Shown here in pieces: positions 46,958 through 56,186 of a stretch of 64,000 nucleotides of DNA (its first letter is position 1; each line of letters starts with the position of its first letter). The DNA lies in the NCBI RefSeq assembly GCF_019104745.1, contig NZ_JAHRWL010000001.1:558001-622000 (forward strand), read 5' to 3'. The notes under the pieces are model-generated. The model was not told where the DNA came from and made no database searches. It saw nothing but the letters and a program-made list of their open reading frames with translations. The position numbers were made by a program, and so were the translations under genes. The DNA is from Thalassococcus arenae (GTDB lineage Bacteria > Pseudomonadota > Alphaproteobacteria > Rhodobacterales > Rhodobacteraceae).

Positions 46958-47023
46958 GAAAAATACGCAAATCCGCGGGCGCCATACGGTGGCCGGATCA
47001 CACGGGGGCGCTAGGTTCCGCGC

Positions 47024-47548
47024 ATGCGCTTTATCTTCGCCCTTTGCCTTTTCGCCACCGCAACGCAGGCCGACCCTGTGATGATCGACGATTTCACCGG
47101 CACCGCCAAACCCTGGCGCTTTTTCACCGATCAGGTGATGGGCGGGGTGTCGACCGGGCAGGCGCGGATCACGGATGGCGCATTGCATCTGACCGGCGAC
47201 GTGTCGACCGCCAACAATGGCGGGTTCGTGCAGGCCCGGCTCGAGGGACTTGCGTTGCCCGAAGATGCCACCGGCCTGACAATCACCGCCCGCGGTGACG
47301 GTCAGGTCTATTACATCCATCTGCGCACGACCGGCACGCGGTTGCCGTGGCAGTATTACCAGGCGGCCTTTACGGCACCCCGCGACTGGGCCGACATCAC
47401 CCTGCCTCTTGCGGCCTTCAGGCCATCGGGATCGCTGCTGCGCGCCACGCCGCGTGCCCAGGATATCCGGTCGGTCGCGCTGGTGGCATATGGGCGGGAT
47501 CACGCCGCCGACGTGCGCCTGTCCCGGATCGTCGCCGAGGTGCCTTGA
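47024..47548 (+). CDS. CIA30-domain exported protein
   Basis: 174 residues with a short signal peptide (MRFIFALCLFATATQA). The mature part is a galactose-binding-like CIA30 domain (complex I intermediate-associated 30): FTGTAKPWRFFTDQVMGGVSTG, TANNGGFVQARLEG, and LPWQYYQAAFTAPRDWADITL near residues 108-130. Bacterial members are of unknown role; the link to complex I assembly is for the mitochondrial homolog. It precedes the HMG-CoA reductase by 45 bases on the same strand. Confidence 0.8.
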   Translation: MRFIFALCLFATATQADPVMIDDFTGTAKPWRFFTDQVMGGVSTGQARITDGALHLTGDVSTANNGGFVQARLEGLALPEDATGLTITARGDGQVYYIHLRTTGTRLPWQYYQAAFTAPRDWADITLPLAAFRPSGSLLRATPRAQDIRSVALVAYGRDHAADVRLSRIVAEVP

Positions 47549-47593
47549 CGGCGCCGGTCCCGCCCGATCAGGTGACGCCGGGAGGGACAGATC

Positions 47594-48853
47594 ATGCCAT
47601 CTTCACGCATTCCGGGGTTCCACAATCTCAACCGCGCCGAACGGCTGGATGCGATCGCCGCGTCCTGCGGGCTCAGCGCCGCGCAGGCGACGCACCTGGC
47701 GGCCGCTGCCGCGCATGACGGCGATCTCGCCGATCACCTGTCCGAGAACGTCATCTCGGTGATGGCGGTGCCGTTGGGCGTTGCGACCAACCTCGTCGTC
47801 GACGGCACGGATGTGCTGGTGCCCATGGCGACCGAGGAAAGCAGCGTCGTCGCGGCCGTCTGCAACGGCGCGCGGGCCTGTCGCGAAACCGGTGGCGTCA
47901 AGACCGATGCCGACGATCCCCGCATGATCGCGCAGATCCAGGTGACGGGCCTGACAGAGCTGGACGCGGCGCGTGCGGCGCTGGACGCCCGGCGCGACGA
48001 GATCGCCGCGCTCTGCGATGCCTGCGACCCGATGCTGGTAAGCCTCGGCGGCGGCTTTCGCGAGATCGAGACCCGCATCGCCGGGCCGTTTCTCGTGTTG
48101 CACCTGATCGTCGATGTGCGCGACGCGATGGGCGCCAACGCGGTCAACACGATGGCCGAGAAACTCGCCCCCCATGTCGAGACATGGACCGGCGGCACGG
48201 TCGGCCTGCGCATCCTGTCGAACCTGGCCGACCGCCGGCTGGTGCGGGCCGAAGCGATCTGGCCCGCCCGCGAGATCGGTGACGAAACCGTTGACGGCAT
48301 CGTGTCGGCCTGGGCCTTTGCCGCCGCCGACCCCTATCGGGCCGCGACGCACAACAAGGGTATCATGAACGGTGTCAGCGCCGTTGGCCTGGCAACCGGC
48401 AACGACACCCGCGCGCTCGAGGCCGGAGCACACGCCTTTGCCGCCAAGGATGGCTATGGCCCGCTGACGACCTATGAAAAAACCGCGGCCGGCGATCTGA
48501 GGGGCCGTATCGAACTGCCGATGCCGGTGGGCATCGTCGGCGGCGCCACCCGCGCCCATCCCACCGCGCAGGCGGCGCTCAGGATCTTGGGGGCGACCAC
48601 CGCCGACAAGCTGGGCCGGGTCATGGCGGCGGTCGGGCTGGTGCAGAACTTCTCGGCACTGCGCGCGCTGGCCACCGAAGGCATCCAGCGCGGCCATATG
48701 GGATTGCACGCCCGCAATGTCGCCATCGTCGCCGGCGCGCATGGTGCGCAGATCGACCGCATCGCGCAGGCGATGATCGCCAGAGGCGAGATCCGCGAAG
48801 ACGTGGCACGTGCGCTGCTGTCGGCCGAACGGGGACCGGCCCGGACCGAATGA
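47594..48853 (+). CDS. mvaA: Class II hydroxymethylglutaryl-CoA reductase
   Basis: Interconverts HMG-CoA and mevalonate. 419 residues, the size of the bacterial class II (Pseudomonas mevalonii) type and without the membrane domain of class I. Motifs: ENVISVMAVPLGVATNLVVD, PMATEESSVVAAV with catalytic Glu near 81, RDAMGANAVNTMAEK, HNKGIMNG with Lys255, ATGNDTRA with Asp271, and GLHARNV with His372. The full Glu/Lys/Asp/His set is intact. GGGAGG precedes the ATG. No mevalonate kinase, HMG-CoA synthase or lyase gene is nearby, so biosynthetic versus catabolic direction cannot be decided. Confidence 0.92.
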   Translation: MPSSRIPGFHNLNRAERLDAIAASCGLSAAQATHLAAAAAHDGDLADHLSENVISVMAVPLGVATNLVVDGTDVLVPMATEESSVVAAVCNGARACRETGGVKTDADDPRMIAQIQVTGLTELDAARAALDARRDEIAALCDACDPMLVSLGGGFREIETRIAGPFLVLHLIVDVRDAMGANAVNTMAEKLAPHVETWTGGTVGLRILSNLADRRLVRAEAIWPAREIGDETVDGIVSAWAFAAADPYRAATHNKGIMNGVSAVGLATGNDTRALEAGAHAFAAKDGYGPLTTYEKTAAGDLRGRIELPMPVGIVGGATRAHPTAQAALRILGATTADKLGRVMAAVGLVQNFSALRALATEGIQRGHMGLHARNVAIVAGAHGAQIDRIAQAMIARGEIREDVARALLSAERGPARTE

Positions 48854-48859
48854 CCCCGA

Positions 48860-49405
48860 TCAGTTCGGCGACATCGGCCGCAACCGCGGCTGCCGGGCAA
48901 AGAAATGCGCTGTATCCCTGCCGCCCGGCAAAACCTGCCCGGCTTCGTCGGTCGCCTCGGTCACATAGCTGCCGTCCGGTCCCCGGTAATAGGCGGTACA
49001 CAACTCGCCCATCGACTCGAAGATGACGCCCATCACCTCGGTGAACACGTCCTTGAAGGCCTGGTCCGCTTCGCTGGTCACCTCGGTCGCGTAGCTGCCC
49101 GGCACACCGCAAGCGCGGTCGTTGCGGATCACCCCGCGCCCGGTGAAGCGCAAGGTCACGGGCTGACCGGCGATCGGCAGAACCAGGAAGGCCTCGGCGC
49201 CCAGATCGTCACCGGAACGGCGCAACACGCCGACGGACTCGCAGGTGTCGCTGACCGGATCATAGCCGGTGCATTCGAACGGCCGGCCCGCGGTTTCGCC
49301 CAGCACCTGGACAAAGGGAACGAACGCGCCCGGTTCCGGCGGCGGTGCTGCGCAACCCGCAAGCAGGGCAAGGGCGGTGGCGATGACGGCGGATCCGCGG
49401 ATCAT
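48860..49405 (-). CDS. Lipoprotein of unknown function
   Basis: 181 residues from MIRGSAVIATALALLAGCAAPPPEP, a type II signal peptide with lipobox LAGC. The mature part is beta-rich with four cysteines (FECTGYDPVSDTCESV, RACGVPG, LCTAYY) that could form two disulfides. It ends in a low-hydrophobic tail and converges with the HMG-CoA reductase gene, six bases between stops. It follows nadK by ten bases and probably shares its promoter. No family recognised. Confidence 0.75.
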   Translation of the reverse strand: MIRGSAVIATALALLAGCAAPPPEPGAFVPFVQVLGETAGRPFECTGYDPVSDTCESVGVLRRSGDDLGAEAFLVLPIAGQPVTLRFTGRGVIRNDRACGVPGSYATEVTSEADQAFKDVFTEVMGVIFESMGELCTAYYRGPDGSYVTEATDEAGQVLPGGRDTAHFFARQPRLRPMSPN

Positions 49406-49415
49406 GATGCGTACC

Positions 49416-50177
49416 TCAGACGAATTGTTCACGGATCAGCCGTTCTTCCAGCCCGTGGCCGGGATCGAACAGCACGCGATGCGCGATGCCCGGCTCCGAC
49501 CGGATGTCGACGCGCAGCACGTCGCGCACCGACCGCGAATCCGCCTCGGCCATGACCGGGCGTTTCTCGGGATCGAGCACCTCGAAGGTGACCAAAGCGG
49601 TCTTGGGCAACAGCGCGCCGCGCCAGCGCCGCGGCCGGAACGCCGCCATCGCCGTCAGCGCCAGCACGTCCGATCCGATGGGCAGGATCGGGCCGTGGGC
49701 CGAATAGTTGTAGGCCGTGGAACCGGCCGGCGTGGCCACCAGGGCGCCATCGCAAACCAGTTCGGCCATGCGCAACTTGCCGTCGACGCTGATCCGCAGC
49801 CGCGCCGCCTGCGGCCCGGCACGCAACAGCGACACCTCGTTGATCGCCAGTGCCTCGTGCACCGTGCCGTCGGCGGTTTCGGCGCGCATCGACAGCGGGT
49901 TGATCACCGCCTCTTCGGCAGCGCGAAGCCGTTCTTCCAAATCGTGTTCGGCATATTCGTTCATCAGGAACCCGACCGTGCCGCGGTTCATGCCATAGAC
50001 CGGCGCCGGGTTGTCCTGCGTGCGGTGCAGCGTCTGCAACATGAAACCGTCGCCGCCAAGCGCCACGATCACATCCGCGTTCTGCTCGGCATGGTCGCCG
50101 TATCGCCGCGACAGCGCCGCCTTGGCGGATTGCGCGATCGGCGCGTTCGAGGCGCAAAAGGCGATGCGAAGCGACAT
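49416..50177 (-). CDS. nadK: NAD kinase
   Basis: Phosphorylates NAD to NADP, an essential cytosolic reaction. 253 residues from [20 protein letters not shown]. The glycine-rich [17 protein letters not shown] contains the GGDG motif, [16 protein letters not shown] the NE/D region, and [26 protein letters not shown] the second conserved block. The longer open frame upstream runs through the intergenic region. Divergent from glyA with 166 bases between. Confidence 0.94.
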   Translation of the reverse strand: MSLRIAFCASNAPIAQSAKAALSRRYGDHAEQNADVIVALGGDGFMLQTLHRTQDNPAPVYGMNRGTVGFLMNEYAEHDLEERLRAAEEAVINPLSMRAETADGTVHEALAINEVSLLRAGPQAARLRISVDGKLRMAELVCDGALVATPAGSTAYNYSAHGPILPIGSDVLALTAMAAFRPRRWRGALLPKTALVTFEVLDPEKRPVMAEADSRSVRDVLRVDIRSEPGIAHRVLFDPGHGLEERLIREQFV

Positions 50178-50343
50178 GAGGTTTCCTGACCGGCCCATCC
50201 GGTTCCGAAACAAGCACAAGTTTACCCGCGCCACCAGAGATGGCGCCGGATTATTCGGACCTGTCGCTTTACAACCTTTGCCCCCGGGCCAGTTTCCTTT
50301 ACGAAACGCTGCAATCCGAATCCGCAGAACAAGGACCACGGCC

Positions 50344-51639
50344 ATGAACGCGCCTCACCGCGACACCGGTTTCTTCACCGAAACGCTTGCCGACCGCGAC
50401 CCCGAACTGTTCGCCTCGATCACCGGCGAACTGGGCCGCCAGCGCGACGAGATCGAGCTGATCGCCAGCGAAAACATCGTCAGCCGCGCCGTGATGGAAG
50501 CGCAGGGGTCGGTGATGACCAACAAATATGCCGAAGGCTATCCGGGCCGGCGCTATTACGGCGGCTGCCAGTGGGTCGACGTGGCCGAGGATCTGGCCAT
50601 CGAACGCGCCTGCAAGCTGTTCGATTGCGGCTATGCCAACGTCCAGCCGAATTCCGGCAGCCAGGCAAACCAGGGCGTGTTCACCGCGCTGCTCAAACCC
50701 GGCGACACGATCCTGGGCATGTCGCTGGACGCCGGCGGCCACCTGACCCACGGCGCCAAGCCGAACCAGTCGGGCAAGTGGTTCAACGCCATCCAGTACG
50801 GCGTGCGCCAGCAGGACAACCTGCTGGATTACGACCAGGTCGAAGCGCTGGCAAAAGAGCACCAGCCCAAGCTCATCATCGCCGGCGGCAGCGCCATCCC
50901 GCGCCAGATCGACTTTGCCCGCATGCGCGAGATCGCCGACAGCGTCGGTGCCTGGCTGCATGTCGACATGGCGCATTTCGCGGGTCTGGTGGCGGCAGGC
51001 GAACACCCCTCGCCCTTCCCGCACGCCCATGTGGCCACCACCACCACGCACAAGACCCTGCGCGGCCCGCGCGGCGGCATGATCCTGACCAATGACGAGG
51101 ACCTGGCCAAGAAGTTCAACTCGGCCATCTTCCCGGGCATCCAGGGCGGTCCGCTGATGCACGTGATCGCCGCCAAGGCGGTGGCCTTCGGCGAGGCGCT
51201 GCGCCCCGAGTTCAAGGCCTATGCCAAGCAGGTCATCACCAACGCGCAGGCGCTTTCCGATCAACTCATCAAGGGCGGTCTGGATACCATCACCCACGGC
51301 ACCGACACCCATGTCGTGCTGGTCGACCTGCGCCCCAAGGGCGTCAAGGGCAACGCCACCGAAAAGGCGTTGGGACGCGCGCACATCACCTGCAACAAGA
51401 ACGGCGTGCCGTTCGATCCCGAAAAGCCGACCGTGACCAGCGGCATCCGCCTGGGGTCGCCCGCCGGCACCACCCGGGGCTTTGCCGAGGCCGAGTTCCG
51501 GCAGATCGCCGACTGGATCATCGAAGTGGTCGACGGGCTGGCCGCCAATGGCGAAGACGGCAACGGCGCGGTCGAAGCCAAGGTCAAGGCCGAGGTCGAG
51601 GCGCTCTGCAGACGCTTCCCGATCTACCCCAACCTCTGA
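50344..51639 (+). CDS. glyA: Serine hydroxymethyltransferase
   Basis: PLP enzyme that converts serine and tetrahydrofolate to glycine and 5,10-methylene-tetrahydrofolate. 431 residues from ATG 50344. PLP-binding lysine in [54 protein letters not shown], and [17 protein letters not shown] at the C-terminus. AAGGA precedes the start. A good terminator follows. No riboswitch could be recognised in the leader. Confidence 0.97.
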   Translation: MNAPHRDTGFFTETLADRDPELFASITGELGRQRDEIELIASENIVSRAVMEAQGSVMTNKYAEGYPGRRYYGGCQWVDVAEDLAIERACKLFDCGYANVQPNSGSQANQGVFTALLKPGDTILGMSLDAGGHLTHGAKPNQSGKWFNAIQYGVRQQDNLLDYDQVEALAKEHQPKLIIAGGSAIPRQIDFARMREIADSVGAWLHVDMAHFAGLVAAGEHPSPFPHAHVATTTTHKTLRGPRGGMILTNDEDLAKKFNSAIFPGIQGGPLMHVIAAKAVAFGEALRPEFKAYAKQVITNAQALSDQLIKGGLDTITHGTDTHVVLVDLRPKGVKGNATEKALGRAHITCNKNGVPFDPEKPTVTSGIRLGSPAGTTRGFAEAEFRQIADWIIEVVDGLAANGEDGNGAVEAKVKAEVEALCRRFPIYPNL

Positions 51640-51665
51640 CCGCACCGCCCGATCGCGTTTCCGTG

Positions 51666-51697
51666 CGCCCCGCCCGATCCGGCGGGGCGTCCGTTTT
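51666..51697 (+). terminator. Terminator after glyA
   Basis: A perfect 9-bp stem (CGCCCCGCC at 51666-51674 with GGCGGGGCG at 51681-51689) with a six-base loop, then TCCGTTTT. It also lies at the 3' end of the opposing HAD gene. Confidence 0.8.
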
Positions 51698-51703
51698 GCG
51701 GGG

Positions 51704-52342
51704 TCAAAGCAACCCGGCCAGCGTCGCGCCGTGCAGGATCGTTTCGGCCCGGTGATGGCCCAGTTCGTCATCGACCCGAACGACATCCGGCACGACAACC
51801 ACGCGCATTCCGGCCGCCATGGCCGACCGGGCACCGGTCGGGCTGTCCTCGAAGGCCAGGCAACGCTCTGGCGGCACGTTCAGACGCTGCGCCGCGATCA
51901 GGTAGGGTTCGGGGTGGGGTTTGGCGTTGGTCACGCAATCGCGGGTGACCACGGTGTGAAACCGCTCCAGAATACCCGCCGCCGCCAGCGAAGCCTGCGC
52001 CCCCCGGCGGCGCGACGACGTCGCGACCGCGCGGGGCAGTTGCAGCGTGTCGAGCGCCGCCAGAACATCCATCACGCCGGGCTTGAGCGCCATGCCCGCG
52101 CTTCGGATCGCGTCGAATTCCTCGCCCCAGGCCGCGTCGAAGGCGGGGACGATCTCGGCACCGAATTCCGCGGCCAGCCGCGCCTTGGTCGTCACGCCAT
52201 CCGTGCCCACCAGCGAATGAAAGAAGTCCGGACGCATCGTCAGCCCAAATCGCCGCGCCGCGCGATTGGCCGATTCCAGCGCCACCGCCTCGCTGTCCAC
52301 AAGGGTTCCGTCCAGATCGAAGATCACGGCCTGATAGGTCAT
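51704..52342 (-). CDS. HAD-family phosphatase (beta-phosphoglucomutase/phosphatase type)
   Basis: 212 residues from [20 protein letters not shown], the DxDGT nucleophile motif. Motif II threonine/serine is in [15 protein letters not shown], motif III lysine and acidic pair in [10 protein letters not shown] and [19 protein letters not shown]. The small alpha cap between motifs I and II and the EDSPTG pattern place it in the subfamily of PGM- and phosphoglycolate-type phosphatases. Substrate unknown; possibly a small phosphosugar. Monocistronic by context. Confidence 0.85.
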   Translation of the reverse strand: MTYQAVIFDLDGTLVDSEAVALESANRAARRFGLTMRPDFFHSLVGTDGVTTKARLAAEFGAEIVPAFDAAWGEEFDAIRSAGMALKPGVMDVLAALDTLQLPRAVATSSRRRGAQASLAAAGILERFHTVVTRDCVTNAKPHPEPYLIAAQRLNVPPERCLAFEDSPTGARSAMAAGMRVVVVPDVVRVDDELGHHRAETILHGATLAGLL

Positions 52343-52497
52343 GGTTTTTCCTGCCTGTTCGCGCCGCAAAGCTGGCCGTCGCGCGGACCATTGGCAAGGC
52401 ACGGCCGATCACGAACCATGTCACGGCGTTTCGGAAGGAATTGCTTTTGCGCCGGACGGACCGCGCTCTACCATCGCCCCAGAACAGGAGACAGCCC

Positions 52498-52905
52498 ATG
52501 CAGATCCACCGCGCCGGCAGCCGCCCCTCGCAATCGCCCAACCCCGACTACTTTACCGGCACGGTCCGGTTCGACCCGGTCATCGCGGCCCCCGATCCCG
52601 CCCGCCTGCACGCGCTTGTGGTGACGTTCGAGCCCGGCGCGCGCACCGCCTGGCATACCCATCCGCTGGGCCAGACGCTGGTGATCCTGTCGGGCCTCGG
52701 TCTGGCGCAGCGCGCAGGCGGGCCGGTGCAGGTGCTGCGCCCCGGCGACGTGGTCTGGTTCGAACCGGGCGAAAAGCATTGGCACGGCGCGGCGCCGGAC
52801 TGCGCGATGTCGCATCTCGCCATGCAGGAGGCGCTGGACGGATCGGCGGCCGTCTGGCTGGAAAAGGTGTCCGACGCAGATTACGGCGGCCCGCGCGCCG
52901 AATGA
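52498..52905 (+). CDS. Cupin-domain protein
   Basis: 135 residues from [26 protein letters not shown] before the ATG. The metal-binding cupin motif 1 is [21 protein letters not shown] and motif 2 is [17 protein letters not shown]; the HTH and later His support a metal site. The pattern of the [12 protein letters not shown] start is typical of the carboxymuconolactone/quercetinase-like small cupins. Reaction unknown. Confidence 0.82.
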   Translation: MQIHRAGSRPSQSPNPDYFTGTVRFDPVIAAPDPARLHALVVTFEPGARTAWHTHPLGQTLVILSGLGLAQRAGGPVQVLRPGDVVWFEPGEKHWHGAAPDCAMSHLAMQEALDGSAAVWLEKVSDADYGGPRAE

Positions 52906-52978
52906 CGGGCTTTGCCGCAACGTCCCGGTATCGCAACACGCGCAACCGGTTTACGCATCCCGAAACGGGAGATGCGCC

Positions 52979-53257
52979 ATGCAGGTCTACGACATCACGA
53001 TTTCCTCGCCGCTGGGCGAAACACCGGCCCGGATCAGCTTTGCCGATGGCCAGGGGCACATGACCGGCAAAGGCGGGTCCGGCCCGATGGAGGCGCTGGA
53101 ACAGGTGGATGACAACCTGACGTTCAATGTGCGCATCGACCGCCCCATGCCGATGACGATGAAATTCAAGGGCCGGATCGATGGCGATAGCCTGTCGGGC
53201 ACGGTCAAGTTCGGCATGTTCGCCTCGGGCACCTTTGCCGGCAGCAAGAGCGCCTGA
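52979..53257 (+). CDS. Small hypothetical protein
   Basis: 92 residues, GGGAGATG site before ATG 52979. No signal peptide or membrane segment. It is mostly beta-strand with alternating short segments: MQVYDITISSPLGETPARIS, then MTMKFKGRIDGDSLSGTVKFG. Shape suggests a small barrel or lipocalin-like sheet. It lies 73 bases after the cupin gene on the same strand. No family was recognised. Confidence 0.6.
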   Translation: MQVYDITISSPLGETPARISFADGQGHMTGKGGSGPMEALEQVDDNLTFNVRIDRPMPMTMKFKGRIDGDSLSGTVKFGMFASGTFAGSKSA

Positions 53258-53326
53258 CACACGGCGCCGCCAAGGGCTTGAAAAACCACGGACTTGCCCG
53301 CAGGGTCTTGCCGCAAGGAGACCGGC

Positions 53327-54229
53327 ATGATCGCACGCACCCCTTCCCCGCCCCGGCAAAGCCGAACCCGCGCGCTCGAACACCGCATGGGCGACTGGAT
53401 GCGCGCGCGCCTGCCCGACTGGGCGGTCGAATTCGTGATGTTCGTGCTGAAACAGGGCTGGGCCTGCCTGTTCGGCTTCCTGATGCTGGTCGGGCTGATC
53501 GTCAGCGACGCGATGTGGCAGCCGCATTGGGCGATCCATCGCTATGACGCGCTGGTGATCTGGGCCGTCGGCTTGCAGGCGGCATTCCTGGTTTTCCGGC
53601 TCGAGACGCTGCAAGAGGCCAAGGTCATCGCGCTGTTCCATTTGACCGGCACGGCGATGGAATTCTTCAAGGTCTCGGCCGGCAGCTGGGCCTATCCCGA
53701 ACCGGGACTGTTGAAGGTGATGGGCGTGCCGCTGTTTTCCGGCTTCATGTATGCCGCGGTGGGCAGTTACATGGCCCGCGTGATCCGTATCTTCGAGATG
53801 CGCTTTGCCCCCTACCCGCCGTTCTGGACGACCGTCGTGCTGGCGGTGGCGATCTACGTCAACTTTTTTGCGCATCATTACATCTGGGATGGGCGATACG
53901 TCCTGATCGCGGCGACTTTTGTCCTGTTTGCCCGCACCCGCGTCTGGTTCCATATCGGCGACACGCCGCGCTGGATGCCGCTGCCTCTTGCCGCCTTCCT
54001 GACGTCGATCTTTCTGTGGATCGCCGAAAACGTCGGCACCAATACCGGCACCTGGCTTTATGCCGGGCAATCGGAATTCGACATGGTCAGCTTTGCCAAG
54101 ATGGGGTCTTGGTATCTGCTGCTCTATGTCAGCTTCGTCACCGTGACGCTGGTGTTGCGCGACGCGCTGAGCCGCGAGGCGTGGGAACCCCGGACGCCCG
54201 TCAGACAACCAGCACAAGCACCAGGATAG
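53327..54229 (+). CDS. DUF817-family membrane protein
   Basis: 300 residues from MIARTPSPPRQS (AAGGAG before the ATG); the longer frame has no support. About eight hydrophobic helices, with WACLFGFLMLVGLIVSDAMW, GTAMEFFKVSAGSWAYPEP and VNFFAHHYIWDGR containing the conserved residues of DUF817. The family is uncharacterised. Its last 29 bases overlap the 3' end of the convergent EamA transporter gene. Confidence 0.8.
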   Translation: MIARTPSPPRQSRTRALEHRMGDWMRARLPDWAVEFVMFVLKQGWACLFGFLMLVGLIVSDAMWQPHWAIHRYDALVIWAVGLQAAFLVFRLETLQEAKVIALFHLTGTAMEFFKVSAGSWAYPEPGLLKVMGVPLFSGFMYAAVGSYMARVIRIFEMRFAPYPPFWTTVVLAVAIYVNFFAHHYIWDGRYVLIAATFVLFARTRVWFHIGDTPRWMPLPLAAFLTSIFLWIAENVGTNTGTWLYAGQSEFDMVSFAKMGSWYLLLYVSFVTVTLVLRDALSREAWEPRTPVRQPAQAPG

Positions 54230-55103
54230 AGGCGGTCAACAAGGCGATTCCCCCCAGTTCCCGCACCGTCACCCTTTCGCGGAAAAACAGCACCGAGGCG
54301 GCCAGCGAAAAGATCAGCTCGACCTGGCCGAGCGCAAAGACATAGGCCGCGGTCTGCTGGGTGAAGGCGGTGAACCAGCCCAGCGACCCGGCCATCGACG
54401 CCAGCCCCATCCAGACCGCCACCTTGCGCGCGCCCCAGACCGCCGCGATCTGACCCGGCTCGCGCCAGCGCAGCCAGGGCAGCAGAACGGTGCATTGCAT
54501 CAGGTTGACGAAACTCAGCGCGACCAGGGCCCGCAGGAACGGGTCGGCGCTGTCCACCGCCAGCGTCGCGGCGCGATAGCCGACACCCGAGACGGCAAAG
54601 AAGAACCCCGAGGCCAGCCCCAACAGGATCACGCGCGAGCCCAGGTCGCGCCAGCTCGCCCGGGCATCGCCCGGTGTCTTGGACAGCAGCAGAACGCCCG
54701 CCAGACCGATGCCGATGGCCAGCCAACCGCCGACGGAAATGACCTCGCCCAGCAGGACCAGCCCCAGCAGCGCGGTCTGGATCACCTCGGTCTTCTTCAG
54801 CGTGATGCCCACGGCGAAATTGCGGGTGCGGAACATCATCACGACCATCACCGTGGCCAGGATCTGCCCGACGCCACCGGCCAGCCCCCACAGCCAGAAC
54901 ACCGGGTCGATCGCGGGGAACCCGCCGCCGCGCAGCGCCAGGTATCCCGCCAGCACCACCCAGGCAAAGGGCTGGGCATAGGCAAAACGCGCCAGCGTGC
55001 TGCCGGTGGCCGACAGTGTTCCCGTCGCCAGCACCTTTTGCAGCATGAAGCGCAGCGTCTGAAAGAACGCGGCGGCGATGGTGGCGGTAATCCAAAGCTC
55101 CAT
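54201..55103 (-). CDS. EamA-family (drug/metabolite) transporter
   Basis: 300 residues with ten predicted membrane helices in two EamA halves of about 140 residues, typical of DMT-superfamily exporters. Examples are FAVGITLKKTEVIQTALLGL in the first half and ALGQVELIFSLAASVLFFRE in the second. It follows the fatty-acid desaturase by 20 bases on the same strand and is probably in its operon. Substrate unknown. The stop region overlaps DUF817 on the other strand. Confidence 0.82.
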   Translation of the reverse strand: MELWITATIAAAFFQTLRFMLQKVLATGTLSATGSTLARFAYAQPFAWVVLAGYLALRGGGFPAIDPVFWLWGLAGGVGQILATVMVVMMFRTRNFAVGITLKKTEVIQTALLGLVLLGEVISVGGWLAIGIGLAGVLLLSKTPGDARASWRDLGSRVILLGLASGFFFAVSGVGYRAATLAVDSADPFLRALVALSFVNLMQCTVLLPWLRWREPGQIAAVWGARKVAVWMGLASMAGSLGWFTAFTQQTAAYVFALGQVELIFSLAASVLFFRERVTVRELGGIALLTASILVLVLVV

Positions 55104-55123
55104 GCGCCCTTACTGGCGCGCGC

Positions 55124-56083
55124 CTACGGCTTTGGCCAGAGCGGATGCGGCACCGGATCCTTGGCGCGCCAGAAATGACGCCGGAACACCTCGGCATAGG
55201 ACCGGTAGCGATAGCCCTCGTTGCGGTCGAGATACCGGGCGCGGTTGGCGAAATAGAGTTGTGGCAGGCGGTACCACGGCACCGCGGCATGCATGTGGTG
55301 CACGACGTGCAGGTTGTTGTTCAGAAACAGCCAGGCCAGCAGCCCGCGGTCTTCGATGATGACAGTGCGGCCGCGGGCGCTTTCATGCGCCTGGTGTTCG
55401 AGATAGGTGCGGATCTTGAGGATCGCCAATCCGGCATAGACACACATCGCCCAGGCCCAGAGCGGCATGGACGCCACCGATGTCATCCACCAAAGTACCA
55501 GCCCCAGGGCCGGCACATGCAGCGCCCATCCCAGCCAGACCCGCGCGATGCCGTGGCGCATCGCGGCCAGGTCCTGGGCGAGAAAGGACGCGGTGCCGAC
55601 CAGCGGTCCGATCAGCAGCCGCCCGGCCAGCGTGTTGTTGGCCCGCAGAACCGCCCGGGCCCAGCCTGGCAGCGCGGCCCAGCGGACGGGGTCCAGGTAG
55701 TTGCTTTCCGGGTCGTCATAGGGATCGGTCAGGATGGAATCGCGGTGATGCGCCAGGTGGGTGTCCCTGAACCGCAGATAGGGCACGACGACCGACAGCG
55801 CCGGAAAGACCACGGCCGCGTTCCAGAACCGCGACCGGAAGGGATGGCCGTGCAGCGCTTCGTGCGTCAGCGAGGAATGCAGCGCGGTCGCCAGTGTCAC
55901 CACGACCATCGCCAGCGGCAAGGCGATCGCGCTCAGCACCGTGGTGCCAAGCGTCCATGCCGCGTAACACACAGCCAGCATGGCCAAAGTCGGCCATTCC
56001 ATCGGGAACGGCCACCGGCGCGCAACCGCCTTTTTCTGCGACCGTACGGCTCGCTCCGCAGAAACGCGGACTTGTCGCTCCAT
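55124..56083 (-). CDS. Fatty acid desaturase
   Basis: Membrane di-iron desaturase, 319 residues. All three histidine boxes are present: LTHEALHGHP, RDTHLAHHRD and NNLHVVHHMHA, with two hydrophobic blocks between. The gene order (desaturase next to a divergent XRE-type regulator) suggests the regulator controls it. Substrate could be acyl lipid or a carotenoid/other lipid; not settled by motif. The first gene of the desaturase-EamA operon, with AAGGG before the ATG. Confidence 0.87.
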   Translation of the reverse strand: MERQVRVSAERAVRSQKKAVARRWPFPMEWPTLAMLAVCYAAWTLGTTVLSAIALPLAMVVVTLATALHSSLTHEALHGHPFRSRFWNAAVVFPALSVVVPYLRFRDTHLAHHRDSILTDPYDDPESNYLDPVRWAALPGWARAVLRANNTLAGRLLIGPLVGTASFLAQDLAAMRHGIARVWLGWALHVPALGLVLWWMTSVASMPLWAWAMCVYAGLAILKIRTYLEHQAHESARGRTVIIEDRGLLAWLFLNNNLHVVHHMHAAVPWYRLPQLYFANRARYLDRNEGYRYRSYAEVFRRHFWRAKDPVPHPLWPKP

Positions 56084-56147
56084 GCACCGACCCTTCCTTT
56101 TTTGCCCATCCTATCGGTGGCGCAACATGCTGATCAGGCGGGATTTG

Positions 56148-56182
56148 GTTCACAAATCTTTCAAAGCGTGATTATTGTGAAC
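56148..56182. promoter_or_regulatory. Operator-like inverted repeat on the XRE promoter
   Basis: GTTCACAA (56148-56155) and TTGTGAAC (56175-56182) are perfect 8-base inverted arms with 19 bases between. They cover a plausible promoter: -35 TTCACA (56149-56154), 17 bases, -10 TTATTG (56172-56177). The expected start site is at or within a few bases of the ATG at 56187, and no ribosome site is visible, so the transcript may be leaderless. A bound regulator would block both promoter elements. Confidence 0.6.
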
Positions 56183-56186
56183 AACT

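Noticed and set aside
44804-47503. 899-codon open frame on the minus strand opposite prpE
   Set aside because: The plus strand carries intact PrpE, CIA30 and part of their spacing with clear family motifs; the antisense frame is low-complexity (His, Arg, Gly, Gln rich) as expected from GC-rich codon shadows.
50178-50343. Possible glycine, SAM or folate riboswitch in the glyA/nadK gap
   Set aside because: No conserved core of any of these classes could be found in the 166 bases.
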